NCBI RefSeq assembly: GCF_021917145.1 | Contig: NC_061077.1 | Location: 6,693,298 to 6,757,297, forward strand | Origin: Hypomesus transpacificus | Lineage: Eukaryota > Chordata > Actinopteri > Osmeriformes > Osmeridae | Reading direction: 5' to 3' | DNA: 64,000 bases | Shown: positions 1-39,459 of the stretch, piece after piece | Position numbering within the stretch: the first letter of the stretch is position 1 | Layout of the letters: each line of letters opens with the position of its first letter | The notes under the pieces: model-generated | Database searches by the model: none | Told to the model about the DNA's origin: nothing | Seen by the model: the letters and a program-made list of their open reading frames with translations, nothing else | Made by a program: the position numbers and the translations under genes

Positions 1-363
1 AATGAATTAGGTTTGAGGGATTAAATATTTTTTTTATCCATAGATTTTTAGGACATACAGTAAGTTGTGTGTGAAGATATAATACCTGTTGTTACTGTAT
101 GCCTGACAATTTAAAATTGAGAACACACCATTCATTTTCTTGTCAGCAAATGTTTGGGAAAGATAGTTAGACTGTCATCAGTAATTACTACTGTGAGGAA
201 AACTCACCGCCAAATGGCTGTTGGTGCCCCTCTCTTTCTCATGTCACCAACCCCTCCCCACCCCCTCCTCTTCTTCTGCCCCTACAACCCTCCCCTTGTG
301 TGGATCCATCTGCCTAAATACAGGAGAGCCTCACCTCAATGTCACTGTGTTTCGTTACCACCA
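1..363. other. Left flank, no gene recognised
   Basis: I see no coding exon in this stretch. A pyrimidine-rich tract around 240-300 is rich in C. The open frames here do not resemble any protein I know. The stretch ends in a possible splice acceptor (ttaccaccag) at 363. Confidence 0.5.
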
Positions 364-489
364 GGTTGGCAGCAAAATAAAACAAATTTCTCCAAAGGAT
401 TTACTATCCAGCAAAACCTTGAGGACAGCAAATATCCAGAAAGCAGTCAGAAAAGGTTTGAGAGGTCCTAGCTCTACACAGGCAACAGG
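364..489 (+). other. Possible 5' untranslated exon of igfn1
   Basis: The segment lies between an acceptor-like ccaccag and a strong donor (ACAG|gtaagt at 490). The igfn1 start exon, whose acceptor is near 3634, has an in-frame stop upstream of its ATG. If this exon is used it is therefore non-coding. The acceptor has only a moderate pyrimidine tract. The assignment to igfn1 is inferred from orientation and position alone. Confidence 0.3.
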
Positions 490-1135
490 TAAGTCTATGG
501 TACCTTGGGTACCACCATGAAGATATATAATGAACATCTAAGTGAAAGAATAGGGTGGTACAAGGGCACTCAAACATTTTCTTTTTTTTGTGAGACCACT
601 GCACGTTTATTCATAGTTCTATTTTTAGTAGTTGTTGCTAGTTGTTGTTTCCGCTTTAACCCACAGTTTTATCAATGACAAAAAATATTACTGACTAGTC
701 AACTTTTAACAATCCACAGCTTTGGTGCATTTATGGAAACTCATATTTAAATGAATGATTACACTTGTTCACAAGTTAAGAATTAAAGTAATACTTTTCA
801 CAAGTGTATTTTCTATTGAGTAATGATGTGTACACCTGTTACAAAGAGGACATATGATTTATCTGTTTCAGTTTAAGACTAATCCATGGTGCGAACCAAT
901 TGTAGTCTGGCAATGTCATGCCTTATGAAGTCCTTGAAGTTGGGTAACAGCTAAGTATAGATGGAAAAGCGTGCCAGTGTCTTGATGTCCTGCTCCTATC
1001 ATGACTATCATGAGGTAGAGAGGAGCATGACGAGAAGAGAATGCTTGGCCTCTCAATGGCTATGCCAGTCATACACAGTTCTTTGCTCTCTGGTTCAAAA
1101 TGTCAAGGCAGTTCAATGTATACTGAACCCTGCTT

Positions 1136-2412
1136 TACAGGGAGATACTGGGAGACACACGGGGAGACACACAGGGAGACACACAGGGAGACACATGGGG
1201 AGACACATGGGGAGACACACAGGGAGACACACGGGGAGACACACAGGGAGACACACGGGGAGACACACGGGGAGACACATGGGGAGACACACAGGGAGAC
1301 ACACGGGGAGACAGACGGGGAGACACACAGGGAGACACACGGGGAGACACACGGGGAGACACATGGGGAGACACACAGGGAGACACATGGGGAGACAGAC
1401 GGGGAGACACACAGGGAGACACACGGGGAGACACACAGGGAGACACACAGGGAGACAAACAGGGAGACACACGGGGAGACACATGGGGAGACACACAGGG
1501 AGACACACGGGGAGACAGACGAGGAGACACACATGGAGACACACGGGGAGACACACAGGGAGACACACGGAGACACACGGGAGACAGACGGGGAGACACA
1601 CGGAGACACACGGGGAGACACACGGGGAGACACATGGGGAGACACATGGGGAGACACACAGCGAGACACACGGGGAGACACACAGGGGAGACACATGGGG
1701 AGACACATGGGGAGACACACAGGGAGACACAGGGAGACACACGGGGAGACAGACAGGGAGACACACAGGGAGACACATGGGGAGACACATGGGGAGACAC
1801 ACAGGGAGACACACGGGGAGACACACGGGGAGACACATGGGGAGACACACAGGGAGACACACAGGGAGACAGACGGGGAGACACACAGGGAGACACACGG
1901 GGAGACAGACGAAGAGACACACATGGAGACACACGGGGAGACACACAGGGAGACACAGGGAGACACACGGGGAGACAGACGGGGAGACACACGGGGAGAC
2001 ACATGGGGAGACACATGGGGAGACACACAGCGAGACACACGGGGAGACACACAGGGGAGACACATGGGGAGACACATGGGGAGACACACAGGGAGACACA
2101 GGGAGACACACGGGGAGACAGACGGGGAGACACACAGGGAGACACACGGGGAGACACACAGGGAGACACAAGGAGACAAACAGGGAGACACACGGGGAGA
2201 CACATGGGGAGACACACAGGGAGACACACGGGGAGACAGACGAGGAGACACACATGGAGACACACGGGGAGACACACAGGGAGACACAGGGAGACACACG
2301 GGGAGACAGACGGGGAGACACACAGGGAGACACAGGGGGAGACACATGGGGAGACACATGGGGAGACACACGGGGAGACACATGGGCAGGCACATGGGGA
2401 GACAGACAGGTG
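1136..2412. repeat. Minisatellite, 12-bp unit GGGGAGACACAC, about 1.27 kb
   Basis: About one hundred tandem copies of a 12-bp unit vary mainly at the position that reads CACAC, CACAT, CACAG or CAGAC. Because 12 is a multiple of 3 and the unit has no stop in any of six frames, frames of 260-496 codons stay open across it on both strands. They encode only GRHT/ETHG-type or CVSP/CLPV-type repeats and are not genes. Longer-period structure is visible: a variant block with the words GAGGAGACACACATGGAG or GAAGAGACACACATGGAG recurs near 1519, 1909 and 2241, and an agcgagacac variant near 1659 and 2029. This suggests duplication of units of about 330-390 bp. The + strand has G-runs every 12 bp. Confidence 0.97.
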
Positions 2413-3634
2413 ACGCAGGGAATACTGCTAACAGTGAATAGAAGTGAATAGCATGTGATGTGAATAGCATGAACCAGTAACTAGCATGAACCAGTGAAAA
2501 GCCAGCAAACAGATGAGATGAGTGTTGGTATATAAATAAACACAGAAGCCCTAATAAAGGGAGCAGTGGACCAAGCACTCTGAAATGAACCTAGTACTAA
2601 ACAAATAAGCAGTGCAAACAGAGCAGTGTAAACAATACAGTAGAATCACAGATATTAATGCATCTAGATGTTTTGGACAAAGGTGCCAATGGACCGAAAA
2701 TCACGTTTGACTATGTTATTTTTATCAGGTTAATGATTCAAGTTCAACTCACAAAGTATTTGCAAGTCTGAGGTATGGTGTTCACAGTTTTATGACTCAT
2801 GTGACCTGTCACACAGGGTTAGCTCTGGCTTTGAAAGGAATTGCAATAAATCCTTTAGATCCAGGGTATTTAAATGTTTATTGGCAGTTTGACAACATTG
2901 CAGAAAATTGAAACACATTGCATGATACTCTATTTTGATTACTCTTACAACATTGACAATTGGGAGGCTCATGGTCACATGAACACAAACATGTTCACCT
3001 CCCAAGTACAGAAAGAGAATACATACAGAGAAAGAGAGAACACAACATGCAGAGGTCATTTGTACCATATGCATGTCACTACAAAGAAAGAAACAGATGG
3101 ATGTTTTTGCTCAACTTGAGTGAACGATGCATTTGATTTAGCATTGAGTTACTGTTGCTCTTTCATTTTGAAAATAACATTTTGGACCTACTGTTATGTA
3201 ATTATTAAAAGTTGTTAAGTGTTGAGTGTTTAGTGAAATTATACAAAATGCTGTAAACCCTGATAAGATGTTTACTCAAAACTTTGGTGGAAACTAAATA
3301 CATCAACGTATTTAAGTTATCTCATATCTGAAGTTAATAAAAAAAAAATATATATGATATATGTGTTTATTGCATAAATTACTAAATTTTTAAATAAATG
3401 GAAGTAATAATTTTCCATAAAGGTTATGAGTATTCTGAATTTATTGGGTTTACAGTGGAGGGATCCTGTAAGACATAGACATGTATATTCCAGCTGAGGG
3501 TAAACACAAAAGTCAAATTTGGTACGTTTATTTCAGCATGATGAGATGCCTTGCAAAACTAGAACAATTATTTTATTAGTAAATTATGTAAATGAATAGC
3601 TTGTTATACAATGGGAATATTTCCCTTGCAGCAG
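2413..3634. other. Probable 5' intron of igfn1, no gene seen
   Basis: AT-rich sequence with no exon that I can support. It lies between the minisatellite and the acceptor of the igfn1 start exon (cccttgcag near 3634). A short (AT)n run occurs near 3348. Confidence 0.5.
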
Positions 3635-3670
3635 CCCCTCTGGACCTCTGGATTTTAGATACAGTCCAAG

Positions 3671-17497
<13,827 letters not shown>

Positions 17498-17889
17498 AGA
17501 AAAATGCCATTCTCATAGTTTTATATATTAAATGTTTTGATGTTTAATCATGTTGGGTGTGATATTGAAATGAATGTCTTGGTTGAAAGAATTATCTTTA
17601 TGCATGGCCATGCTGTGCAACATTGGAACCTGAGAGCCTGTCTTTAATACACTATCTGACAATTACACAAACGAAATCCACATCCATGGAAGCATAATAC
17701 CATTAACACGTATTGATTACATTTTAAAACATGAGTTTCAACATTTATAATTTTGATTCAACATTCCTCTGGAAGCCCATTCGTGACTGAATAATGATAA
17801 TGAATGAGCATTTATGAAAACTGCTATTCGTAAAGGTGAGTTCAAGTAAACGCAATGCAGGAATATTGCTCTATGCCTAAAAAACTAAG

Positions 17890-17895
17890 AATAAA
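17890..17895 (+). terminator. Likely igfn1 polyadenylation signal AATAAA
   Basis: An AATAAA hexamer lies 393 bases after the igfn1 stop codon. It is followed 30-45 bases later by a GT/T-rich stretch (gtgttcgttgtttttttttt), the usual downstream element. Confidence 0.6.
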
Positions 17896-18341
17896 CCATT
17901 GTCAAAAAGATGATTTAGAATGTGAAATGTGTTCGTTGTTTTTTTTTTGATTTAGATGTATTTATCATTCACGCATAAAACACCCATAGATTTGCACGTG
18001 TGGGCTTTCCAAACTGCACACATGGTACAAAGAAACCAGCCACTCACGGTCCTGGAACGCCCCCTTACCCTGTGCTTCTCTTCCTGGAAAAGGGTACCAC
18101 ATCCACGCCTTTCTCCTTTCTCCTCTGCACAGTCTGCAGCCCAACCCCCTTTCACATGAACTTGCTTTTTAGGCTACTTTCTAAAAGCCGATTGAATGAG
18201 GAACCATTAGCGCGGCGTCTCAATTATTAGTGAGAAATTGAATAGGACTCGTCATATTAATTCACTGTGTGCGATCTTGCAAATATTTTTAACAATCGGT
18301 TTGCTAAATACCGCTCTGGCCTGTTGGAACATTGTGTGAAA

Positions 18342-21300
18342 ATGACAGCAAAGCATCGGGGAAAAGGAAAAAACAACCATAAAAATGAAGAGAACTCTTT
18401 CAGACACGAAGTCCTGGAGTCGGAGGCGCGTGGTGGAGGCCATCACTATACACTTTTGTTCATTTTATTTCTAATGATTGTAATCGGGGGTGCTACCGCA
18501 ACATGGTTCTGTGTCCAGCAGCACCAAACTATAACCTACTTAGCAGACAACCTCATGGGCATGCAGATGAAGATTGTGAAGTTACAGTCCTTCCAGGAAG
18601 AAATCCGACAGTCAAGTAACAAGGTATGCATTTAGTCAGTTTAGCTTGATAATGTCCAATTCCTGAATAGAAACGATGCATGTTATACATGCTGTTATGA
18701 AGCAGTAGGTTTCCATGCGTCAGCAAATATGTCTAAATTCCATTGACTCATTTCTCTTCATCACGAGCAAAGAATATTTTGCCTAAGGACACCCTGCCTT
18801 GTTTTGTATAATCAGCCATGGTCCCCCTCTAATAATTGTATACTATGTTGCAAATTATTACCCTGTATATATTGAATTATAGAAATGTTACACAGTTATG
18901 GTCCTATGTTGGACTGTTTTATTCAAGTTAAGACGGTCAGTTAACGTGAATTAAAAATGATGCTATTTTAAACCACTTGACAAGGTGAAGCAGCTGTTGG
19001 CATTTGTAATGAGGATTATGCAGTACTTGTCCTTTAACACTGCGTCAAGAATTGTAGAACTGGACCCACTAAATGAAGAGTAGCCATATGAACACGTATG
19101 AGAGAGATCTTTCAACTTTTTTTAAAATAAGGTTGTATTTCAGTTTATACTTTGGCAGTTTAGTGGCACGCCTGTTGGTGTTGCTAAATTTAAAAGGCCA
19201 GTTGTGTGCTGCAGTTTTAAATAGACTAACCATTTGATATTGTTGACCTCAGTTGTGAGGCCTTCCTATTCCCATAGTTTGGAATTCAGGTGAACGTTTT
19301 TAGCTTAAACTTGTGTGACTCATTTTGAAAGTTGGAAAATGGATGCACTACCGCTACATTAGCTCACTGTTGGAACTGTTATCTGACTCATTCAGATTTT
19401 GGACAGGTCATTCTATATTTTAATGGCCCAAATAGTTTTGGGGTTTTCTGTAATACAATCATACTTCGGACCCAGTCAGGACTGTACTTAACTGTAAATG
19501 TCACATCAAATGGGTAATGGGAGTCAGGTGGCTGAGCAGTTAGGGAATCGGGCTAGTAATCAGAAGGTTGACGGTTTGATTCCCGGCCGTGCAAATTTAT
19601 GTTGTGTCCTTGGGCAAGGCACTTCACCCTACTTGCCTCAGGGAATGTCCCTGTACTTACTGTAAGTCATTTTGGATAAGAGCGTATGCTAAATGACTAA
19701 ATGTAATGTAAATGTAAAAATATAATGTTCAAGTCAAAGTTGTGATAGGCTTGATATTGTGGGATGACCACTCATTGTAAGACACTATTTTTCTTTCTTC
19801 AGCAAAGCTCTGAGGGCATAGAGCTCCGCCTGAATGCCCTGGAAGAGTCCTATGCATTGGCACAGAAGCAAGTGGGCATGGCCATGGCCACGGCCGAGCA
19901 ACTGAAGACCTCTGACCTCCCTGCCCAGGTTCTCTCTCTCCACACTGAGATGAAGGCCCGTCTGTCTGAGATGCAGCAGGCCACAGTGTCTATGGAGCAG
20001 CTGACCCAGCTCCAGGACCTGCTCAAGGGGAAGAGTGAAGAGTTCCAGGCTGTCAGGCTGGATGTGGAGAGTCTGTCGGGAATGAGCGATGAGCTGGCCC
20101 AGAGTGTGGAGGCCCTGACAGGCAACCTGGCCTCTGCCGAGTCCAAGCTGGATGAAAGAGTTGAGCTGGTGGACACTCTGAGCTCCAGCCTGGACGGCCA
20201 GGCTTCTGAGCTCTTTCTTCTAAAGGAGCAACTGGCCAATCACCAGGCTCAGCTGGAGGCCAGTACACTGGAGATTGCAAACTTCAGGTTTGTGTTTTGA
20301 GATTTTCCCTTATGCATCACTTTTCTTGAGGTTGACCTTGTCCTGGCTTTAAACAAAAAAAAAAAGAGAAGGGACAGGTCGTACGCCACCTTGGTGTCTT
20401 TGTCTCTGCTGTCCTCTGTCCGTGGCAGTATTTGTGTCATAACACCCGGCTGCTGCGTGTGTTTCAGAGAGCTTCTAGAGGTGCAGCATTCCCAGTGGGC
20501 CCAGCTGGCTGGTGTGCAGGACCAGCTCAGTACGGTAGGTCCCAGTGTACAGGAGCAGAGCTCAGCTGTCCAAAGCCTCCAGTCTGAACTTAGGGCTCAG
20601 CTTGAGAACCTCCAGAAACAGGTTGCTCAGGTAGCATCTCTGGAACCCGCTCACTCTGTCTTAATGTTTCAGTGGAAGCGACTGGGAAAAGACCAAGCAT
20701 ATACTAATGTTGGTTAAATAATTTTTTATCAGAAACGGCCTACTGCAGGTCAGTTACCAAAATATTCCCTTCTGACATCATAAGTATTCCTGCTTTGTTT
20801 CTTAGTACATTAACTGTCAGTGTAGCCTGATGTTGTCATACTCATAATTCTAGTCAGAATATGTGTCTGATAACTCTCCGTTGGGCTGTGACTATGGGGC
20901 GTGTTTCAACCGAATTTGTAAAACAAATGCCTCTTGGCTGTTTGTTGAAAACAAATTCAACCCAAGCGCTCTTTGGTGATGTTGTTGATTACGTTACTGT
21001 TGATCATCTGTCCATTATCATATAAAGCCCGCCCTGACAATTTGATTGGTCCGAACAGCTCCTGTTCGGATATAGTTTTTCCGCAAACGAGCTACTCCAG
21101 ATAAGTTGGGCTGGCAGCCAGGCTACTGTCAGTGTAGAAGAGTCTACTTTTTATCCAGAACTATATTAGTGCAGCATGTGTCCATTGGGACCATTCAATA
21201 TATTTATATCCCCTTAGTTTAAAAAAGGGCTAATTGGCTGGTGTAAATCCACAGATGTGTTCAAAGTAAATGATGTCGTTTTACAGTGCTGCATTTTTAG

Positions 21301-22145
21301 ACCAAATGAAAACGTAATCATGAAAATGAAATTAACACATAGTTCCACAATCCCAATGGTGTTTCCCTCATGGTATGGTTATCAAGCTCCAGTGTTGAGG
21401 GCCCATAGCTCTGATATTATTATAGACCAGAAAGTCACATTGTGGTATTTGTTTTGCAGCCAGAGCCTGTAGAGCAGGTAGAAGAAGAGGCTGTTCCTGC
21501 AGCTGACACAGAGGAGTCCCAGCCAGAAGAAGCTGCTGGAGGAGAGGAGGTGCCTCATTTGGACGGGTTGCCTGTAGAACTGGAGGCCCTGATAGCCGAG
21601 GAACAGAGTGCTCCTGCTGAGAAAGAAGTGATGGAGGTAGGAGAACTGGAGGAGGATGTTGCAGATGAGCAACCAGCTCCTGCAGAGGTGGAGGTGGAGG
21701 TGGAGGAAGAAGGAGAACTGAAGGAGGATGTGGAAGAAGAGCAGTTGGCACCTGTGGAGGAGGAGGAAAAGGTGGTAGAGGAACACATTGCTCCTATAAA
21801 AGAGGAGGACATGGCTGATCCTGCACCAGAGGAGGTATTTGAAGAGGAACCAATAGGAGAAGAGAGCCTGGATCTGGAGGAACAGGAGGTGTCTGAAGGG
21901 GAGGAAGACTTAGAAGAGACCATTGAAGAAGAAGAGGAGTTAGAGCAAACTGTTGAGGAGGATGATCCTCTGGAAGAAGAATGTAAGTATTGAACATCAC
22001 ACACTATAGTAATGCCTTTCTGTGTACTATGGTCACTGTACAGACAAGTTACTAATACAGTAGTACCCAAATACTGAGCATGAATAAATGGTCCCTTTTC
22101 AGTAGTGTCCTGCCTAATGCCATGTTGTTATATTTTGCAGATTGA
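18342..22145 (+). CDS. Single-pass membrane protein with coiled coil and acidic tail (485 aa), not recognised
   Basis: Exons 18342-18623, 19803-20287, 20468-20630, 21460-21982 and 22141-22145 join with consistent phases to 1,458 nt. The ATG at 18342 has A at -3 and no earlier in-frame ATG. Residues 1-35 are basic and polar and there is no cleavable signal peptide. A strong hydrophobic segment at 36-58 (YTLLFILFLMIVIGG) should be a signal anchor, giving a type II topology. Residues 60-310 are Leu/Gln/Glu-rich with long heptad-like spacing, probably a coiled coil. Residues 311-484, one exon, are very rich in Glu with Pro, Val and Ala. The chain ends EEEY. The last intron splits the Tyr codon and its removal brings the stop immediately. 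The layout recalls IKBIP, CKAP4 or GOLM1, but I cannot prove homology to any. A TTATTAG-rich promoter region with GCGCGGCG lies near 18210. Confidence 0.8.
19522..19717 (+). mobile_element. tRNA-derived SINE, near full length
   Basis: The head has a tRNA-like A-box region (gtggctgagcagttaggg) and a B box (ggtttgattcccgg). It is followed by the shared body gttgtgtccttgggcaagg, cttcaccctacttgcctc and gataagagcg, and an aaatg-type 3' end. It lies in intron 1 of the coiled-coil membrane protein gene. Confidence 0.9.
20823..21125. mobile_element. Non-autonomous DNA element (MITE-like), 303 bp with 9-bp target duplication
   Basis: The element starts TAGCCTG and ends CAGGCTA, a 7-bp terminal inverted repeat. 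It is flanked on both sides by CTGTCAGTG (20814-20822 and 21126-21134). It has no coding capacity and contains a small internal palindrome, CCGAACAG CTC CTGTTCGG. A 9-bp duplication fits Mutator-like elements better than hAT (8 bp). The boundary is ambiguous by one or two bases because the repeat and duplication share letters. It sits in the intron before the acidic exon of the coiled-coil gene. Confidence 0.75.
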
Positions 22146-23876
22146 ATGTAATATGAAAGGACATTGTTCCACAGTCACCAAACTCAGAAGAGAATGGACA
22201 CGTTCAGTCTCCAACATGACAAATGTGAAGGCATTTTTCATGTTAAATGTGCAATACCATGTTTATCTCAGAGGGAAATCTGGTCACAAGAATTTAATCA
22301 ATGTTTAAGTCAGAACTGTATTTTACCTCAATGTAGTGTCTGTATGAGAGGGCTATCAGGTTAGGCAATGACTACTGTATTCAGGGGTTACCTACCAATA
22401 CTAACCTCATAAGCCTTAATCTATTTTAAAAACATGCCTTTCTAAACAACTTGTTCCATAAATTAAAATAGATCACTATTTTTCTGTAATTAGTCCCAGG
22501 AACAAAACTGACATGTTTTCAGACTAGATAACAGCCATAAATTGTGCCTGTCTTGATAACATGTGAATTGCTTTCCCTTTGTCATTGTCTGAAATGTGTC
22601 TGGGGGTTTTATTGGATTAAGGGACACAGCTATCCAAAATCTGTATCCTTTTTGTTTACACAGGCAAACAAGCCTAGAAAAAGTAGTGAAAGTGATACCT
22701 GTGAGAAAAAAAAAAAAACGATTTCAAGTTTGACTTTAGTAGGCTGTATGAATAGTAGTGTAGTTGTTTAGTTTTCTTTTTTTACTGACTTTTTTCAAAT
22801 TTTCTGTCTGCCAGACATGGGCATAAGTACTTCAAACACTGAAGATGTTTCTGATTTGGCTTGCTAGGCTCATTGGATTGGCAGAGTTTGCACTTTTGAT
22901 ATGATTCCATTGACTCCACTGAGCACTGGCAAACTATGAATCAATCTCAATGCAAGCATTTAATTTAAGTATTTTACAGTATTTTAAGTCTGGTCTGTAT
23001 TCTTACAACACGCACTGTTACTGCCAAGGATTGGGTATACTCCCAAAGTTCATCTCACTGAATTCTCTGATGTACGTTTTAGATAATAAATCGTTTCTTC
23101 TTTTTTTATCACTCAATTTAAAGGGTTGATTGCTGTCTCTGTATTAGATATGGTATTTTATTGGAATCACTTCAATCTTTTGCATAATAGGTTTTATATT
23201 TATGTTCCTACATTAAGAATAATTGTAGCCGTGCAGCTCTCAGAGATGGTGTAACTGTGTTGTGACATGCTAGTTATCCATACAGATAACATTTCAATCT
23301 GGGAATCATCTTCGCCAAGGTCAAAACAAGCATGCCACATCTCACTTGATAATGAAATTATTCATAATGATTCTTTGCTCTTATGGCTTCAAATTGTGGT
23401 CCCACTAGTCGCACAGCAGCAAGGTAGCATACATTTACTCTGGGAGAGTGAAACAGGTCATGTTCCCAGTCACATCAGTGCACAATAATGTCAAGCATGC
23501 CTTTCATGTAAGTGTGAATTTCCATACATGTGTGTCTGCAGCCATTGTTGCATGAGGGAGGACTTTGTCCTCTGGTTTTGGAGAATACCAACTCAGATTT
23601 TCCATTATTCTTAAGTAATGAGCAACAGTACAGAATAATATGTGTACTGAATGCAAGGACTGTCGAGTATAACAGCATAATGTACTTTATTGTAGGCAAA
23701 TTATTTGTAAAAAATAAATAAATTGCCAGAAATAGTGAAATTTATGAAAGACTGCTATTCAACACTGATTTCCATTTTGCATGCAAGCCTTATTCCTGCT
23801 ATATTCACTTCCACAAACTTTGTGAGGAAAGCTTTCAATATGTCCTAGTGTCATGTTCTGTGTAAACTGCAGCGCT
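22146..23876 (+). other. 3' UTR of the coiled-coil gene and intergenic DNA
   Basis: No coding exon is seen. AATAAA occurs in agataataaatcg near 23086 and in aaaaaataaataaattg near 23712; either could end the preceding transcript. The rest is ordinary AT-rich sequence. Confidence 0.5.
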
Positions 23877-24077
23877 TGCGTTAGTCTGCCAGACACAGGC
23901 AGTTAGGAGTGTCCTGCCTGAGAGTCTGCTGTGAATTGGCCAACTGCACAGTGCCTCGCCCTGCGCTGATGAGGAGGAAGCATTCTCTCTCCTTATCTCT
24001 CATACAGAGTCATCCTACCCAGCGCCTCATTACTGCAATCTCTTGGCTGGCTCAGTCTCCTACCTCCTACTGGGACC

Positions 24078-24097
<20 letters not shown>
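23877..24097 (+). other. ppp1r12b: Candidate first exon for the longer ppp1r12b reading
   Basis: The region is less AT-rich than its surroundings and ends in a donor (CTGCCCAG|gtatag). An ATG at 24078 gives MQACLP and a split Arg codon whose phase fits the 25190 exon. The Arg matches the Arg that precedes SYLTPVRDEE in MYPT proteins. No ankyrin or other MYPT sequence precedes it. The left border is a guess. Confidence 0.3.
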
Positions 24098-38214
<14,117 letters not shown>

Positions 38215-39459
38215 AGAAGACGAGATCACATCCAGAAGCTCACTCACCACCTTAACATGTCACATTCATGTTCACAGTGTTACCCAGTGCTGCTCAGGTG
38301 TGTCGTGAGGAACCTTGCCCAGGTACAATCCCCAGTTCCTAGCCCCTCTTTTCTTATGGCAAAGTCATTCGTTCACCCACCTTCAAAGGGTAATATGGAA
38401 CTGGGGATTATTCCATGTAGGGTTTTCAGGCCTCATTCCTAGAGAATATAATGAGTGAAGGGTTCTGTTATTTTATCATGGGGTACATAGATCAGTACTT
38501 AGATCAGTGTGTATCATGCCAACATCCCCCTGGCTTCACAAATATGTATTAGTTGCTCTATTGTGCACAGCAAATGCTTCTTCCTGTAGTATTTTTGTCA
38601 ACAATGGAGTAGGGACATATAACTACTGATCAGTATTATGTTTAAAAATATATAATCGTAAAAATATTTGCTGAAAGTCCATGACAGTATTATTACAGTT
38701 TGATCTAAATAGTATCATACCTCCCTACATTGTCAAAATGGCACGTGAATTAAAATGACACAAACACAAAATACCTGATCATTGGCATGTTAGTGATCAC
38801 AGGTGTTGTTGAATGATTAGAATGTTACTAAGTTCAGCCCAATGCTACAATGTTCTTTTATAGACACTGCTTGTCTGAGCTGCTCACCAGCTTTTTCCAG
38901 ATTGAAGTGTGGTCGTCAGCGTCAGAATATAAAATCTCACAGTAGTTGGATATGTTTTGGAATATTTCTGTATTTATTTCTGCATTTTGCTTATAATCGT
39001 TCTACATCCTTAGTCAGGTAAACTGTATTTTTACTTGTAATACTTTTATGTGTTTTTGTTCAATAGTGGCTTTGGAAACCAAATAGAGCTGCATGTGATT
39101 ATATGAATGCTGTCTTTTATTATTGCCAGTAAAACAGGTCTGATGGCCCAGGGACCAACTCTCTGGGCCCATCTGTATGTACAATATATGACATGTGCCT
39201 TCCTCAAGGACCAATACAGCTATCACTTTACATAATGTAAATAATAAGGAAAGATGCAGATTTGTGTCTATATCAAAGCAACTACAGTGGACAGTGTATT
39301 TTAGGAGAGCGGAGAGGTGAGATACTATTGCTGTTGTTTGATCACATGCTTGATAAACTTGATAATCTGTTGAAAATGGTTGGATATGAGTACTGCCATT
39401 TCTCTTAATTGTTTACTTTAATACAGATGCTTGACAAGGCACAGACAACACACAAGTCA

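Noticed and set aside
961..2578. Several open frames of 380-496 codons on both strands
   Set aside because: They exist only because the 12-bp minisatellite unit has no stop in any frame; the peptides are simple GRHT/CVSP repeats.
18267..18341. Extension of the coiled-coil protein upstream of 18342
   Set aside because: The extension begins with GTG, not ATG, and the ATG at 18342 has a good context.
19522..19600. tRNA-like promoter boxes
   Set aside because: They are the heads of SINEs here and at 60961 and 61604; no cloverleaf typical of a functional tRNA gene was seen.
21555..22070. Ser/Thr-rich minus-strand frame of 171 codons
   Set aside because: It is the antisense of the Glu-rich exon of the coiled-coil gene (GAG/GAA read backwards gives CTC/TTC and shifted Ser codons).
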